A DNA stretch of 64,000 nt from an uncultured Lachnospiraceae bacterium. GTDB lineage: Bacteria > Bacillota > Clostridia > Lachnospirales > Lachnospiraceae. The notes under the pieces are model-generated. The model was not told the DNA's origin, made no database searches, and saw only the letters and a list, made by a program, of their open reading frames with translations. Numbering within the stretch: the first letter of the stretch is position 1; each line of letters begins with the position of its first letter. The translations under genes were made by a program, and so were the position numbers. This document shows, one piece after another, positions 36,154 to 44,529 of the stretch. The stretch lies in assembly GCA_951801955.1 (NCBI GenBank), contig CATOOV010000011.1, positions 1 through 64,000 of the forward strand, in the 5' to 3' direction.

Positions 36154-37994
36154 TGAGTGAACAGAAAAAGACAGGCGCAATGGGACGTGGACCACATGGA
36201 CCAGGAGGTATGGCTCCAGGAGAAAAGGCAAAGAATTTTAGAGGAACGGCAAAAAAACTTCTGCAGTATATGGGACGTTATAAAATCGGCGTGTTTGCGG
36301 TACTGGTTTTTGCGGTGGCGTCTACCGTGTTTGGCATTACGGGTCCAAAAATCTTAGGAAATGCTACCACAGAACTTTTTAATGGGCTGGTGGCAAAAGT
36401 ATCTGGCAGTGGAGAGATAGATTTTGCAAAAATTGGAGAAATCTTATTATTTTTGCTGGGGATTTATGTGTTCAGCGCTTTGTGTTCCTTTGTGCAAGGT
36501 TATATTATGACAGGCATTACCCAGAAGATATGTTTTCGTTTTCGGGAAGATATCTCAGAGAAAATTAACCGGATGCCTATGAAATATTTTGAATCCCGGA
36601 CTGTGGGAGAAGTGTTATCCCGTATTACTAACGATGTGGACACTTTAGGGCAGGGACTGAACCAGAGTGTGACACAGCTAATTACTTCCGTTACCATGCT
36701 GATCGGTATTTTAGTGATGATGCTGAGCATCAGTCCGGTCATGACGCTGATTGCCATTGTAATCCTTCCAATCTCCGGCATTTTAATTGGGATTGTAGTA
36801 AAATTTTCACAAAAGTACTTTGTGGCACAACAGAAATATTTAGGCAAGATCAATGGACAGGTGGAGGAAGTATACAGCGGGCATAATATTGTAAAAGCAT
36901 TTAATAAGGAAGAAGATATGCTGCGTGAGTTTGATGAGACCAACGATATTCTTTTCCAGTCTGCCTGGAAATCCCAGTTTTTATCAGGGATGATGCAGCC
37001 GATTATGAATTTTGTAGGAAATCTTGGATATGTTGCCGTTGCGGTGGTGGGCGGTATGCTTGCGATCCGGGGAAGCATTGAAGTGGGAGAAATCCAGTCC
37101 TTTATCCAGTATGTACGCCAGTTTACCCAGCCGATTTCCCAGGTGGCGCAGGTGTCCAATATGCTGCAGGCTACGGCAGCGGCGGCAGAGCGGGTGTTTG
37201 AGTTTTTGGAGGAAGAGGAGGAAGAAGTGTCTCCAGTACATCCAGTAAAAATGACAGAGATGGAAGGCAGGGTTACCTTTGAACATGTCCAGTTTGGCTA
37301 TGACAAGGATAAGGTTATTGTCAATGATTTTAACTGTGATGTGGAGCCAGGGCAGATGGTGGCGATTGTGGGACCCACCGGGGCGGGAAAAACAACAATG
37401 GTAAAGCTTTTGATGCGTTTTTATGATGTGTTAAAAGGAAGTATTCGGGTGGACGACCATGACCTGCGGGAATTCCACCGCAGCGACTTGCGGGAAAATT
37501 TTGGCATGGTGCTGCAGGATACCTGGCTGTTTAAAGGAACTATTATGGAAAATATCCGTTATGGAAGGCTTGACGCCACAGATGAAGAAGTGATTGCCGC
37601 AGCTAAGGCGGCGCACGCGCATCATTTTATTTCCACGCTTCCCGGCGGTTATCAGATGGAATTAAACGAGGATGCCAGCAATGTATCCCAGGGACAGAAG
37701 CAGCTGCTGACGATAGCGAGGGCGATTTTGGCAGACAATCCTATTTTGATTTTGGATGAGGCGACTTCTTCTGTGGATACCAGGACAGAAGAGCGGATTC
37801 AAAAAGCGATGAATAATCTCATGAAGGGCAGGACGAGTTTTGTGATTGCCCACCGCCTTTCTACGATTAAGGATGCAGATGTAATTTTGGTCATGAAAGA
37901 CGGCGATATTATCGAACAAGGAAATCACCAGGAACTTCTGGCAAAGAACGGTTTTTATGCAGAACTTTACAATTCCCAGTTTGAGGCGGCATAG
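36153..37994 (+). CDS. ABC exporter half-transporter with consensus ATP site
   Basis: 613 aa from the ATG at 36153, which overlaps the preceding stop; GGAGG upstream. Six membrane helices then an ABC domain: Walker A GPTGAGKTT, signature VSQGQKQL (altered LSGGQ), Walker B ILILDEATSSVD with intact Glu, H-loop IAHRLST. The altered signature completes the degenerate site with the partner's Asp Walker B, while its own Glu pairs with the partner's VSGGQ. The two chains therefore form a heterodimer of the TM287/288 or LmrCD type. The last codons sit in a 13-bp inverted repeat. Confidence 0.92.
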   Translation: MSEQKKTGAMGRGPHGPGGMAPGEKAKNFRGTAKKLLQYMGRYKIGVFAVLVFAVASTVFGITGPKILGNATTELFNGLVAKVSGSGEIDFAKIGEILLFLLGIYVFSALCSFVQGYIMTGITQKICFRFREDISEKINRMPMKYFESRTVGEVLSRITNDVDTLGQGLNQSVTQLITSVTMLIGILVMMLSISPVMTLIAIVILPISGILIGIVVKFSQKYFVAQQKYLGKINGQVEEVYSGHNIVKAFNKEEDMLREFDETNDILFQSAWKSQFLSGMMQPIMNFVGNLGYVAVAVVGGMLAIRGSIEVGEIQSFIQYVRQFTQPISQVAQVSNMLQATAAAAERVFEFLEEEEEEVSPVHPVKMTEMEGRVTFEHVQFGYDKDKVIVNDFNCDVEPGQMVAIVGPTGAGKTTMVKLLMRFYDVLKGSIRVDDHDLREFHRSDLRENFGMVLQDTWLFKGTIMENIRYGRLDATDEEVIAAAKAAHAHHFISTLPGGYQMELNEDASNVSQGQKQLLTIARAILADNPILILDEATSSVDTRTEERIQKAMNNLMKGRTSFVIAHRLSTIKDADVILVMKDGDIIEQGNHQELLAKNGFYAELYNSQFEAA

Positions 37995-38011
37995 GGCTGC
38001 CTCAAACTGGG
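37975..38011. terminator. 13-bp hairpin spanning the exporter stop codon
   Basis: Perfect arms CCCAGTTTGAGGC (37975-37987) and GCCTCAAACTGGG (37999-38011) with the TAG stop in the 11-base loop. No T-tract follows, so it may be an RNA-stability or processing hairpin and not a classical terminator. Confidence 0.5.
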
Positions 38012-38044
38012 AAATTTGAGTTCCATGAAAACCTGTCGAAAGCA

Positions 38045-38073
38045 TTGAAAACATTGCATAAAGATGATATACT
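38045..38073 (+). promoter_or_regulatory. Promoter upstream of the broken secreted gene
   Basis: TTGAAA, 17-bp spacer, TATACT. Between it and 38305 a 32-codon frame (38158-38256) ends in AWSGAKNVKGKN and may be another remnant of a surface protein; nothing else is recognisable in the 310-bp gap. Confidence 0.6.
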
Positions 38074-38304
38074 ATCATAGGAAAGATAACACATTGGAGC
38101 CGCATAAAATAAGGCTTAGGATTCCGACAGTATGTTTCACTAAGAAAGAAACCTTATATGAAACTGCGTTCCTATAAGAATGTAAAATTAAGCGGAAAGA
38201 CGCAGAAACTTTGCAGGGCATGGAGCGGCGCGAAAAATGTGAAAGGGAAGAATTGAAATGGGTGCACAAGCACAGCATTGAAAACAAAATGAAGAGGAAC
38301 AAAA

Positions 38305-38705
38305 ATGAGAAAATACAGCAGGAAGATGAAAATGGTTTTGTTATTACTCGCAATGGTTTTTACCACAGGGAGTCCCCTGCCGGTAATAAAGGCGGAGGCT
38401 GCGGTAAACCCATCTTTTCCAACAGAGATTAACGTAACGTATGAAACCAGTAAAAATGCTTCTAATGTAACCGGATATTTAATCGATCATTTTCCAAAAA
38501 ATGGAAAGGTGAAAAATTTAAAGTCTCTTTAAAGGCAAAGAAAGGATGGGAATTGTCATATATTATTTTCTATAATGGTAAAACGACAAAGGACATTAAA
38601 AATAACAGTACGGTGACTTGTAAGGGCAGTGGGAATTATGTCCATGGAGGTTTTCGGAACAAAAAAACGGGCATATGGCAGATTGTAACCCTATGGATGG
38701 ACTAA
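38305..38705 (+). pseudogene. Frameshifted small secreted protein
   Basis: Starts with a clear signal peptide (MVLLLLAMVFTTGSPLPV, cleavage near AEAA). The frame runs to a stop at 38532, but the -1 frame continues without stop from the six-A run at 38496-38501 to 38705, encoding KGEKFKVSLKAKKGWELSYI and IWQIVTLWMD. Joined, the product would be ~133 aa. One missing A explains the break; a programmed -1 slip at A-AAA-AAT is possible because the heptamer is in the correct phase. Family not recognised. Confidence 0.65.
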
Positions 38706-38864
38706 ACGGGCACAAGGGGCTGGAATGAGGAGTCGAAGTAATCGGAAATAGTTGGCCAATGTCATTTGTTAGAACAGGTTACATGGAAGCCTTAATATGA
38801 AACTTCGCTGTCTGCACTTAACTTGATACACCACGGCAAACACATGAGTACATAAATTGTAAAT

Positions 38865-38901
38865 ACGCCCCTTTTTTGATAAAATAAAAGAAAAGGGGCG
38901 T
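38865..38901. terminator. Hairpin before the transposase remnant
   Basis: ACGCCCCTTTT and AAAAGGGGCGT form an 11-bp stem separated by 15 bases of A/T. It could be a terminator or an end of the decayed insertion sequence. Confidence 0.45.
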
Positions 38902-38906
38902 TGTTT

Positions 38907-39110
38907 ATGGAAGAAATTATTAAAGTGGATGGAATATATCGAAGATGTGCGCTGGGAAAGATGGCTACGATTCTGGAACTGTTAGAAAGACTGCATGTAA
39001 AGGGGGCAGACCATTACGATAGATGCAATGGGAACACAGACAGCGATAGTGGAAAAATCCGTGGGAAGAGACTGGATTTGTCGTATCTCTGCTTTGTGTT
39101 CGATTGACTT
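38907..39110 (+). pseudogene. ISAs1-family transposase remnant
   Basis: A 65-codon frame begins MEEIIKVDGIYRRCALGKMA and includes ILELLERLHVKG. After a frame change near 39003 the sequence reads ITIDAMGTQTAIVEKSVGRD, the characteristic catalytic-Asp segment of ISAs1 (H-repeat) DDE transposases. In intact members the two pieces are adjacent in one frame. Upstream and downstream parts of the ~370-aa enzyme are absent. This is a decayed fragment sitting just upstream of nrdD. Confidence 0.7.
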
Positions 39111-39307
39111 ATTTTTGACAACATGATAGGATAAAATCCAAAACCGCCGATGGCGTTTTGACGATGGCGGGCCTGCCATGCACCAGAGGCTGTATCAGAT
39201 GGGAGTTTCAATCTCATACTGTTCTATGGCTCGCCATTTGTAGGAGCGAGAGTTATCTACTATCTGGTATACAAGAGAAAAAAGCAGATAAGAAAAGAGG
39301 AGAAAGG

Positions 39308-41437
39308 ATGGAAAAAAATTTTAAAGTCATTAAGAAAGATGGGACAAAAGAAGATTTTAATGTACAAAAAGTTGTGGTTGCGGTGAATAAATCTGCTTAC
39401 CGTGCACTGATTAAGTTTACCGATGAGGAATTAAAATTTATTTGTCAGTTTGTGGAGGAAAAGGTAGAATCCATGGGGTTGGAACAAATCAAAATTGCCC
39501 AGATGCACAATATCGTGGAGGGGGCCTTGGAAAAAGTGAATCCGACCGTGGCGAAAAGTTATCGGGATTACCGGAATTACAAACAGGATTTTGTCCAGAT
39601 GTTAGACGAGGTATACAAAAAAAGCCAGTCTATCATGTACATAGGCGATAAAGAAAATTCCAATACAGACAGTGCGTTGGTGTCCACAAAACGGAGTTTG
39701 ATTTTTAACCAGTTAAATAAAGAATTGTATCAGAAGTTTTTTATGACAACCGAAGAGATACAGGCGTGCCGGGATGGGTACTTGTATGTGCATGACATGT
39801 CAGCAAGAAGGGATACCATGAACTGCTGCCTGTTTGATGTGGAAAATGTGCTGCGGGGTGGCTTCGAGATGGGAAACCTCTGGTATAATGAACCAAAAAC
39901 CCTTGATGTAGCATTTGATGTGATTGGTGATATTGTGCTGAGCGCTGCAAGCCAGCAGTATGGGGGATTTACAGTGCCAAGCGTGGAGAAGATTTTGGAG
40001 CCTTATGCAGAAAAATCTTATGTGAAATACAAAAAGCGTTATCAGGAATTGGGGTTAAGCGAGCAGCGGGCAGAAGAAGAAACCATGAAAGATATCACCA
40101 GGGATCTGGAGCAAGGCGTCCAGGGCTGGGAGTATAAGTTCAATTCCGTTTCCTCAAGCCGGGGGGATTATCCATTTATCACCATGACATTCGGCACTGG
40201 GACAGGAAGGTTTGCCAAAATGGCGTCAATAGCCATGCTGAATGTCCGAAGAAAGGGGCAGGGAAAGGCAGAATGTAAAAAGCCAGTCTTATTTCCCAAA
40301 CTGGTATTTTTGTATGATGAGAATCTTCATGGGCCTGGAAAGGAATTGGAAGACGTCTTTGAAGCAGGAATTGAGTGTTCTAGGAAGACCATGTACCCAG
40401 ACTGGCTGAGCCTGACAGGTAAGGGTTATATTGCCAGTATGTACAAGCAGTATGGGGAAATCATCAGCCCTATGGGCTGTCGTGCATTTTTGTCCCCCTG
40501 GTATGAGAGGGGTGGGATGAATCCAGCGGATGAAAAAGACCATCCCGTGTTTGTAGGGCGTTTTAACATCGGCGTAGTCAGCCTGCATTTGCCCATGATA
40601 TTGGCAAAATCCAGACAGGAGAGCCGGGATTTTTATGAGGTGCTGGACTATTATCTAGAATTGATACGGCAGCTTCATATTCGAACCTATGCGTATCTGG
40701 GGGAAATGCGTGCAAGTACAAACCCGCTTGCCTATTGCGAGGGCGGTTTTTATGGCGGTCACCTTGGGATCCATGACAAGATCAAACCATTGTTAAAAAC
40801 GGCAACAGCATCGTTTGGTATCACCGCATTCAATGAGCTGCAGCGGCTGTATAATGGGAAATCATTGGTGGAGGACGGACAGTTTGCCATTGAAGTGTTG
40901 GAATATATCAATGAAAAAATCAATGAATTTAAAAAAGAAGATGGGAATCTGTATGCCATTTATGCAACGCCGGCAGAGAATCTTTGCGGGCTGCAGGTAA
41001 AGCAGTTCCGCAAAAAATATGGCATTGTGGAAAATGTTTCTGACAGGGAGTATGTCAGCAATGGTTTCCATTGCCATGTGTCAGAGGATATCACGCCCAT
41101 TCAAAAACAAGACTTGGAGTACCGTTTCTGGGAACTGAGCAATGGGGGGAAAATCCAATATGTAAAATATCCTATCGATTATAATAAGGAAGCAGTCAAG
41201 ACGTTGGTGCGCCGTGCCATGAAGATGGGATTTTATGAAGGGGTGAATTTATCCCTTGCTTACTGTGATGACTGTGGGCATCAGGAATTAGAGATGGATG
41301 TATGCCCGAAATGCGGCAGCCGTAATCTGACCAAAATTGACCGGATGAATGGTTACCTGTCATATTCCAGGGTAAAAGGAGATACCCGCCTCAATGACGC
41401 GAAAATGGCGGAGATTGCAGAGCGAAAGAGTATGTAG
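39308..41437 (+). CDS. nrdD: Anaerobic ribonucleoside-triphosphate reductase
   Basis: 709 aa from the ATG at 39308 (GGAGAAAGG upstream); the in-frame extension to 39158 runs into insertion debris. N-terminal ATP-cone (KVIKKDGTKEDFNVQKVVVA), then the glycyl-radical barrel with MNCCLFDVENVL, SSSRGDYPFITMTFG and GEMRASTNPLAYCEGG. The C-terminal zinc site is CDDCGHQE...CPKCGSRN, and the glycyl radical site is RMNGYLS. It reduces ribonucleotides to deoxyribonucleotides without oxygen and needs the NrdG activase encoded 51 bases downstream. Marks an anaerobic lifestyle. Confidence 0.96.
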   Translation: MEKNFKVIKKDGTKEDFNVQKVVVAVNKSAYRALIKFTDEELKFICQFVEEKVESMGLEQIKIAQMHNIVEGALEKVNPTVAKSYRDYRNYKQDFVQMLDEVYKKSQSIMYIGDKENSNTDSALVSTKRSLIFNQLNKELYQKFFMTTEEIQACRDGYLYVHDMSARRDTMNCCLFDVENVLRGGFEMGNLWYNEPKTLDVAFDVIGDIVLSAASQQYGGFTVPSVEKILEPYAEKSYVKYKKRYQELGLSEQRAEEETMKDITRDLEQGVQGWEYKFNSVSSSRGDYPFITMTFGTGTGRFAKMASIAMLNVRRKGQGKAECKKPVLFPKLVFLYDENLHGPGKELEDVFEAGIECSRKTMYPDWLSLTGKGYIASMYKQYGEIISPMGCRAFLSPWYERGGMNPADEKDHPVFVGRFNIGVVSLHLPMILAKSRQESRDFYEVLDYYLELIRQLHIRTYAYLGEMRASTNPLAYCEGGFYGGHLGIHDKIKPLLKTATASFGITAFNELQRLYNGKSLVEDGQFAIEVLEYINEKINEFKKEDGNLYAIYATPAENLCGLQVKQFRKKYGIVENVSDREYVSNGFHCHVSEDITPIQKQDLEYRFWELSNGGKIQYVKYPIDYNKEAVKTLVRRAMKMGFYEGVNLSLAYCDDCGHQELEMDVCPKCGSRNLTKIDRMNGYLSYSRVKGDTRLNDAKMAEIAERKSM

Positions 41438-41487
41438 GGAAAATAGGTTGAGGGGTAAAAACATATAAGTATGTAAGGAGATGTGAA

Positions 41488-41979
41488 ATGAGATACCACA
41501 ATATTACAAAAGACGATATGCTCAACGGTGACGGGCTTCGTGTAGTCTTATGGGTGTCCGGTTGTTCTCATTGCTGTAAGGAATGTCAGAATCCTGTTAC
41601 CTGGGATCCAAACGGCGGGCTTGTGTTTGACAAGGAGGCAAAACAGGAAGTGTTTGCGGAGCTTTCCAATGATTATATTTCTGGGATTACATTGACAGGA
41701 GGAGATCCGCTGTATTATGGAAATCGTTCTGATATATTGAAACTAGTAAAAGAAATCAGGGAAATATTTCCAGCAAAAACCATTTGGATGTATACCGGAT
41801 TTGTGTGGGAAACCATCGCAGGATTGGATATTATGAAATATTTGGACGTGCTGGTAGACGGGGAGTTTGATGTGGAACAAAAAGATACGCAGTTATACTG
41901 GCGTGGCAGCGCCAACCAGCGTGTCATTGATGTTCCAAAGACTCTGAAAAATGGGGAAATTATATTGCATTGTGAATAA
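41488..41979 (+). CDS. nrdG: Anaerobic ribonucleotide reductase activating protein
   Basis: 163 aa radical-SAM enzyme. The cluster motif is CSHCCKEC (C-x3-C-x2-C), followed by GLVFDKEA and the SAM-binding LTGGDPLYYGN. It installs the glycyl radical on NrdD using S-adenosylmethionine. Good RBS (AAGGAGA) and operon position directly after nrdD. Confidence 0.96.
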   Translation: MRYHNITKDDMLNGDGLRVVLWVSGCSHCCKECQNPVTWDPNGGLVFDKEAKQEVFAELSNDYISGITLTGGDPLYYGNRSDILKLVKEIREIFPAKTIWMYTGFVWETIAGLDIMKYLDVLVDGEFDVEQKDTQLYWRGSANQRVIDVPKTLKNGEIILHCE

Positions 41980-42015
41980 AAATAAATATTTAATATGCTG
42001 CCTGGCGTGTTAGAA

Positions 42016-42138
42016 GGTAATCCTTGGGGCTGTCGAAAAATAAGAAATTTCCACAACATATAGTATAAATATTGGCAGTATTGTTATTATATGTTGTATA
42101 ATCCCTGCATTTTGCGACAGCCCGTTCGGGTAATCTTT
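42016..42138. repeat. R4 repeat, copy 1
   Basis: Outer inverted repeat GGGCTGTCG (42027-42035) / CGACAGCCC (42115-42123) encloses a second pair ACAACATATA / TATATGTTGT (42053-42062, 42088-42097). A near-copy lies at 55911-56012 (shared CAACATAT and ATCCCTGCATTTTGC). The 10-base direct repeat GGTAATCYTT flanks this copy (42016-42025, 42129-42138) and may be a target duplication. Confidence 0.65.
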
Positions 42139-42227
42139 TAAGGCTTTCCATGAAAGTATTTTCCATAGTCAGATGCTTCAACCACACATAAAAAGACATA
42201 TGGCATACGAAAACATATATCAAAAAA

Positions 42228-43283
42228 CTATCTGAAATTTATTCCCGCGAGCAATGTACCCAAAGGGCATTTAGGAAAATAACAATGTTTCCATGGATAT
42301 TTGACGGCGCTATGCGCCAGTGGCGCATGTGAGGCATGGAGCGAAACGGAATGCAGACAGCTGCGAGGGTAGGTGCCCTTTGGGTGCAAATCCCCCGCCC
42401 CTTGGGGCGAACTTGCGTAAAACAAGCTAAGACATGCCCCGTCAGCTTGCTGCGGGGTATTTGGCTTTTCCGTGTCAGCCGTATTATAATAAGCTGTTGC
42501 GGCATCATTTGCTGCTTTTACACGCTCAACCATTCCCTCTTTATAAATATCTGCATAAAGAAATTGTATACTTTCCACTCGTTCTTCTGATTTGGCGCTG
42601 TTTCTTTCTGATTTCAAAGGTTCCAATACAAAATCTATAGCATAAAATGGAGCACCTCCTTTTTTCATCAGACGTTTGATTTCTAACATAATCTCTGCCG
42701 CTCGTTCTATACTTACATCTTTATCCTCTATATAAACGGTTAAATGACCTGCCTTTGCGCCAAGTTTGGGAATATCATATAAACCATCTAATTCCAATTC
42801 TTCCTCTACCAGCCCATAAGTGGGAATTTCCTTATTTTGCTCAGAATCTCTAGAAGTAAATTCCAAATCTCCAAACATAATTTCACCAGTAAAAGGAAAT
42901 GCAGGACTTTCAAAAATAGAATCGGTTAGTTCCCGATAGGCCTGTTCCAGCCTGCGGGCAGTATTTGAACCACTGAGTACCATTACTGTGTAGTTATCTT
43001 GTTTCAGGTTTCCTAACATATCAAAGGAAAGTGTAAAATAGCTGTCAGCACTACTGGGTGATTGTATCGTAACATAATAATTTCCATCTTTAAAACTATA
43101 ATTAATTTCTTTGACAGTAAAATCAGTATTTTCATAATTTTTAGCTAGATAGATTTCAGCTCTCTTTTCAGCAATTATTTTGGAAATAGGATTACCTGAC
43201 AGGGCATTTGTAAAAATACTCAATCCGATGATCAATATCATAGCCGTTAAGAAAGCAGCCGCTTTTAATAATTTCTTTTTCAT
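42228..43283 (-). CDS. Membrane-anchored/secreted protein of the sigma-factor operon, with a repeat-derived tail
   Basis: 351 aa from the ATG at 43283 (AAGGAGGAG upstream). One N-terminal hydrophobic helix (residues ~5-27), then an extracytoplasmic domain with KNYENTDFTVKEINYSFKDG and VTIQSP, resembling YfjS/DUF3139-like exported proteins of Firmicutes; I do not assign a function. The final ~75 residues are translated from the R6 palindromic repeat and have an unlike composition (Ala/His/Pro/Ser/Cys rich, HASHAPLAHSAV). The native C-terminus was probably near AATAYYN. It lies two bases after the anti-sigma-like gene, third in the operon. Confidence 0.65.
   Translation of the reverse strand: MKKKLLKAAAFLTAMILIIGLSIFTNALSGNPISKIIAEKRAEIYLAKNYENTDFTVKEINYSFKDGNYYVTIQSPSSADSYFTLSFDMLGNLKQDNYTVMVLSGSNTARRLEQAYRELTDSIFESPAFPFTGEIMFGDLEFTSRDSEQNKEIPTYGLVEEELELDGLYDIPKLGAKAGHLTVYIEDKDVSIERAAEIMLEIKRLMKKGGAPFYAIDFVLEPLKSERNSAKSEERVESIQFLYADIYKEGMVERVKAANDAATAYYNTADTEKPNTPQQADGACLSLFYASSPQGAGDLHPKGTYPRSCLHSVSLHASHAPLAHSAVKYPWKHCYFPKCPLGTLLAGINFR
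42255..42470. repeat. R6 GC-rich palindromic repeat
   Basis: Inverted ends TGTACCCAAAGGGCA (42255-42269) and TGCCCTTTGGGTGCA (42374-42388) surround the palindrome ATGCGCCAGTGGCGCAT. Two more hairpins follow: CGCCCCTTGGGGCG, and GCCCC/GGGG arms around GTCAGCTTGCTGC. The last resembles a hairpin at 46962-46991. It overlaps and supplies the tail of the minus-strand gene. Confidence 0.6.
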
Positions 43284-43284
43284 T

Positions 43285-43800
43285 TTACTCCTCCTTTCGG
43301 AAAGCATAATGCAACAGACCAGCAATAAATACGCCTATCCATGCAAAAATGCAATAGAAAATTGTCCAGATCAGCATAGAAGCGAAATCAAGATTTTCAC
43401 GTTCTTTCATGAAACCCAAAATATTTATGGCGCTATGTGTAATCAAAAGCAAAATTGGAAGATTGTACAATGCTTTCCAGCGAAATATCATATATCCAAG
43501 TATACCAATTACGGGCATAATGAAACTGTTATAAAACATATCAGCTCCGGCCGTCAGTCCTAACCCGAAAAAAATTCCAAACATCATAAGCAAGATAGAA
43601 AAAAATTGTACTTTCCGTCTAAATTTTTGGAAAGCTTTTTCTGCATTTACAGTTGGGGGAAGTTCTCCACTGTAAAAAGCATTGCATGCAACGCAAGACT
43701 TCATGTGCAGTTCAACTGCTTTTTTACTTTCATTGCTTGCAATGCCATCCCTTACCAATGGTATTAAATCCATACACAAATCACAAGTAATTTTATTCAT
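43285..43800 (-). CDS. Anti-sigma-like membrane protein with zinc-finger N-terminus
   Basis: 171 aa from the ATG at 43800 (GAGGAGGG, spacing ~7; a TTG two codons earlier is less likely). The N-terminus carries Cys/His residues in the ZAS/zf-HC2 order (CDLCMDL, then HMKSCVAC, i.e. H-x3-C-x2-C). Four to five membrane helices follow (residues ~65-165). It overlaps the sigma gene by 8 bases. ZAS anti-sigma factors hold ECF sigma factors at the membrane; the gene order fits that role. Confidence 0.75.
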   Translation of the reverse strand: MNKITCDLCMDLIPLVRDGIASNESKKAVELHMKSCVACNAFYSGELPPTVNAEKAFQKFRRKVQFFSILLMMFGIFFGLGLTAGADMFYNSFIMPVIGILGYMIFRWKALYNLPILLLITHSAINILGFMKERENLDFASMLIWTIFYCIFAWIGVFIAGLLHYAFRKEE

Positions 43801-44296
43801 GGTCAAATCCCTCCTCTTTTAATATTTTTCTTATTTTTGCCTTTGCTCGAAAATCAATCACCCTGGCAGAACTTTCAGAGATGCCATACTTTACTCCGAT
43901 TTCATAAAAGGAAAATCCTTCTATTCTCATAAGGACAATATTCCTTGTCCGTTCTGGTTCTGCCTCCAACAATGTATAAATCCGCTCTGCTAATACACGA
44001 ATTTGATAATTTTCCTCCATAGTTTGGTTAAAAGTTTCATAAAATTCTATCAGGACTTCTGTTTTTACTTGCGTTTTTTTCTTGCGCAGATAAGAAAACC
44101 ACTTATGCCTTGCAATTGCAAAAAGCCATGTTTTAATATCAGATTCTCCTCGAAACTTGGTAATAGATTTCACAACTTCCAAAAACACTTCTGACGTTAA
44201 ATCCTCGGAAAGTGAAGCGTCATGACTAAGGCTATATAAATAAGTATAAATATCTTTATAATGGTTTTTGAATAACTCTTTTAGCACTTCTTGCAT
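43793..44296 (-). CDS. ECF-type RNA polymerase sigma factor
   Basis: 167 aa. Region 2: LFKNHYKDIYTYLYSLSHDA and FRGESDIKTWLFAIARHKW. Region 4: IVLMRIEGFSFYEIGVKYGI with SESSARVIDFRAKAKIRKIL. Size and absence of regions 1 and 3 identify the extracytoplasmic-function class. It heads a three-gene operon with a membrane ZAS anti-sigma and an exported protein, a usual envelope-stress layout. An upstream autoregulated promoter is likely but I could not define it. Confidence 0.9.
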   Translation of the reverse strand: MQEVLKELFKNHYKDIYTYLYSLSHDASLSEDLTSEVFLEVVKSITKFRGESDIKTWLFAIARHKWFSYLRKKKTQVKTEVLIEFYETFNQTMEENYQIRVLAERIYTLLEAEPERTRNIVLMRIEGFSFYEIGVKYGISESSARVIDFRAKAKIRKILKEEGFDHE

Positions 44297-44418
44297 TTCA
44301 CTCCTCCTTTCATAAAATTAGTGTCGATTTTTTCTGATTTGTTACAACATATTTTTAAAAATTTCAAAATAAATTTTAACATTGAAAAATTCTATTTTTC
44401 TATTTTGTAATCAGCCCC

Positions 44419-44470
44419 TTGACATTTCCATCAAAACTGATTATAGTATTCCTGAATAGAAATACTATAA
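44419..44470 (+). promoter_or_regulatory. TrmB-lysA promoter with a perfect operator palindrome
   Basis: TTGACA (44419-44424), 17-bp spacer, TATAGT (44442-44447). A perfect 10-bp inverted repeat TTATAGTATT (44441-44450) / AATACTATAA (44461-44470) with a 10-base spacer covers the -10 box and the start point, the position of a repressor operator. Autoregulation by the TrmB-like protein is the simplest reading. Confidence 0.72.
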
Positions 44471-44529
44471 GAACTTTTCCTATGATTTTTCGTTGCTAGG
44501 AACCAGACAGCGAGAAGGAGGCAATGGCT

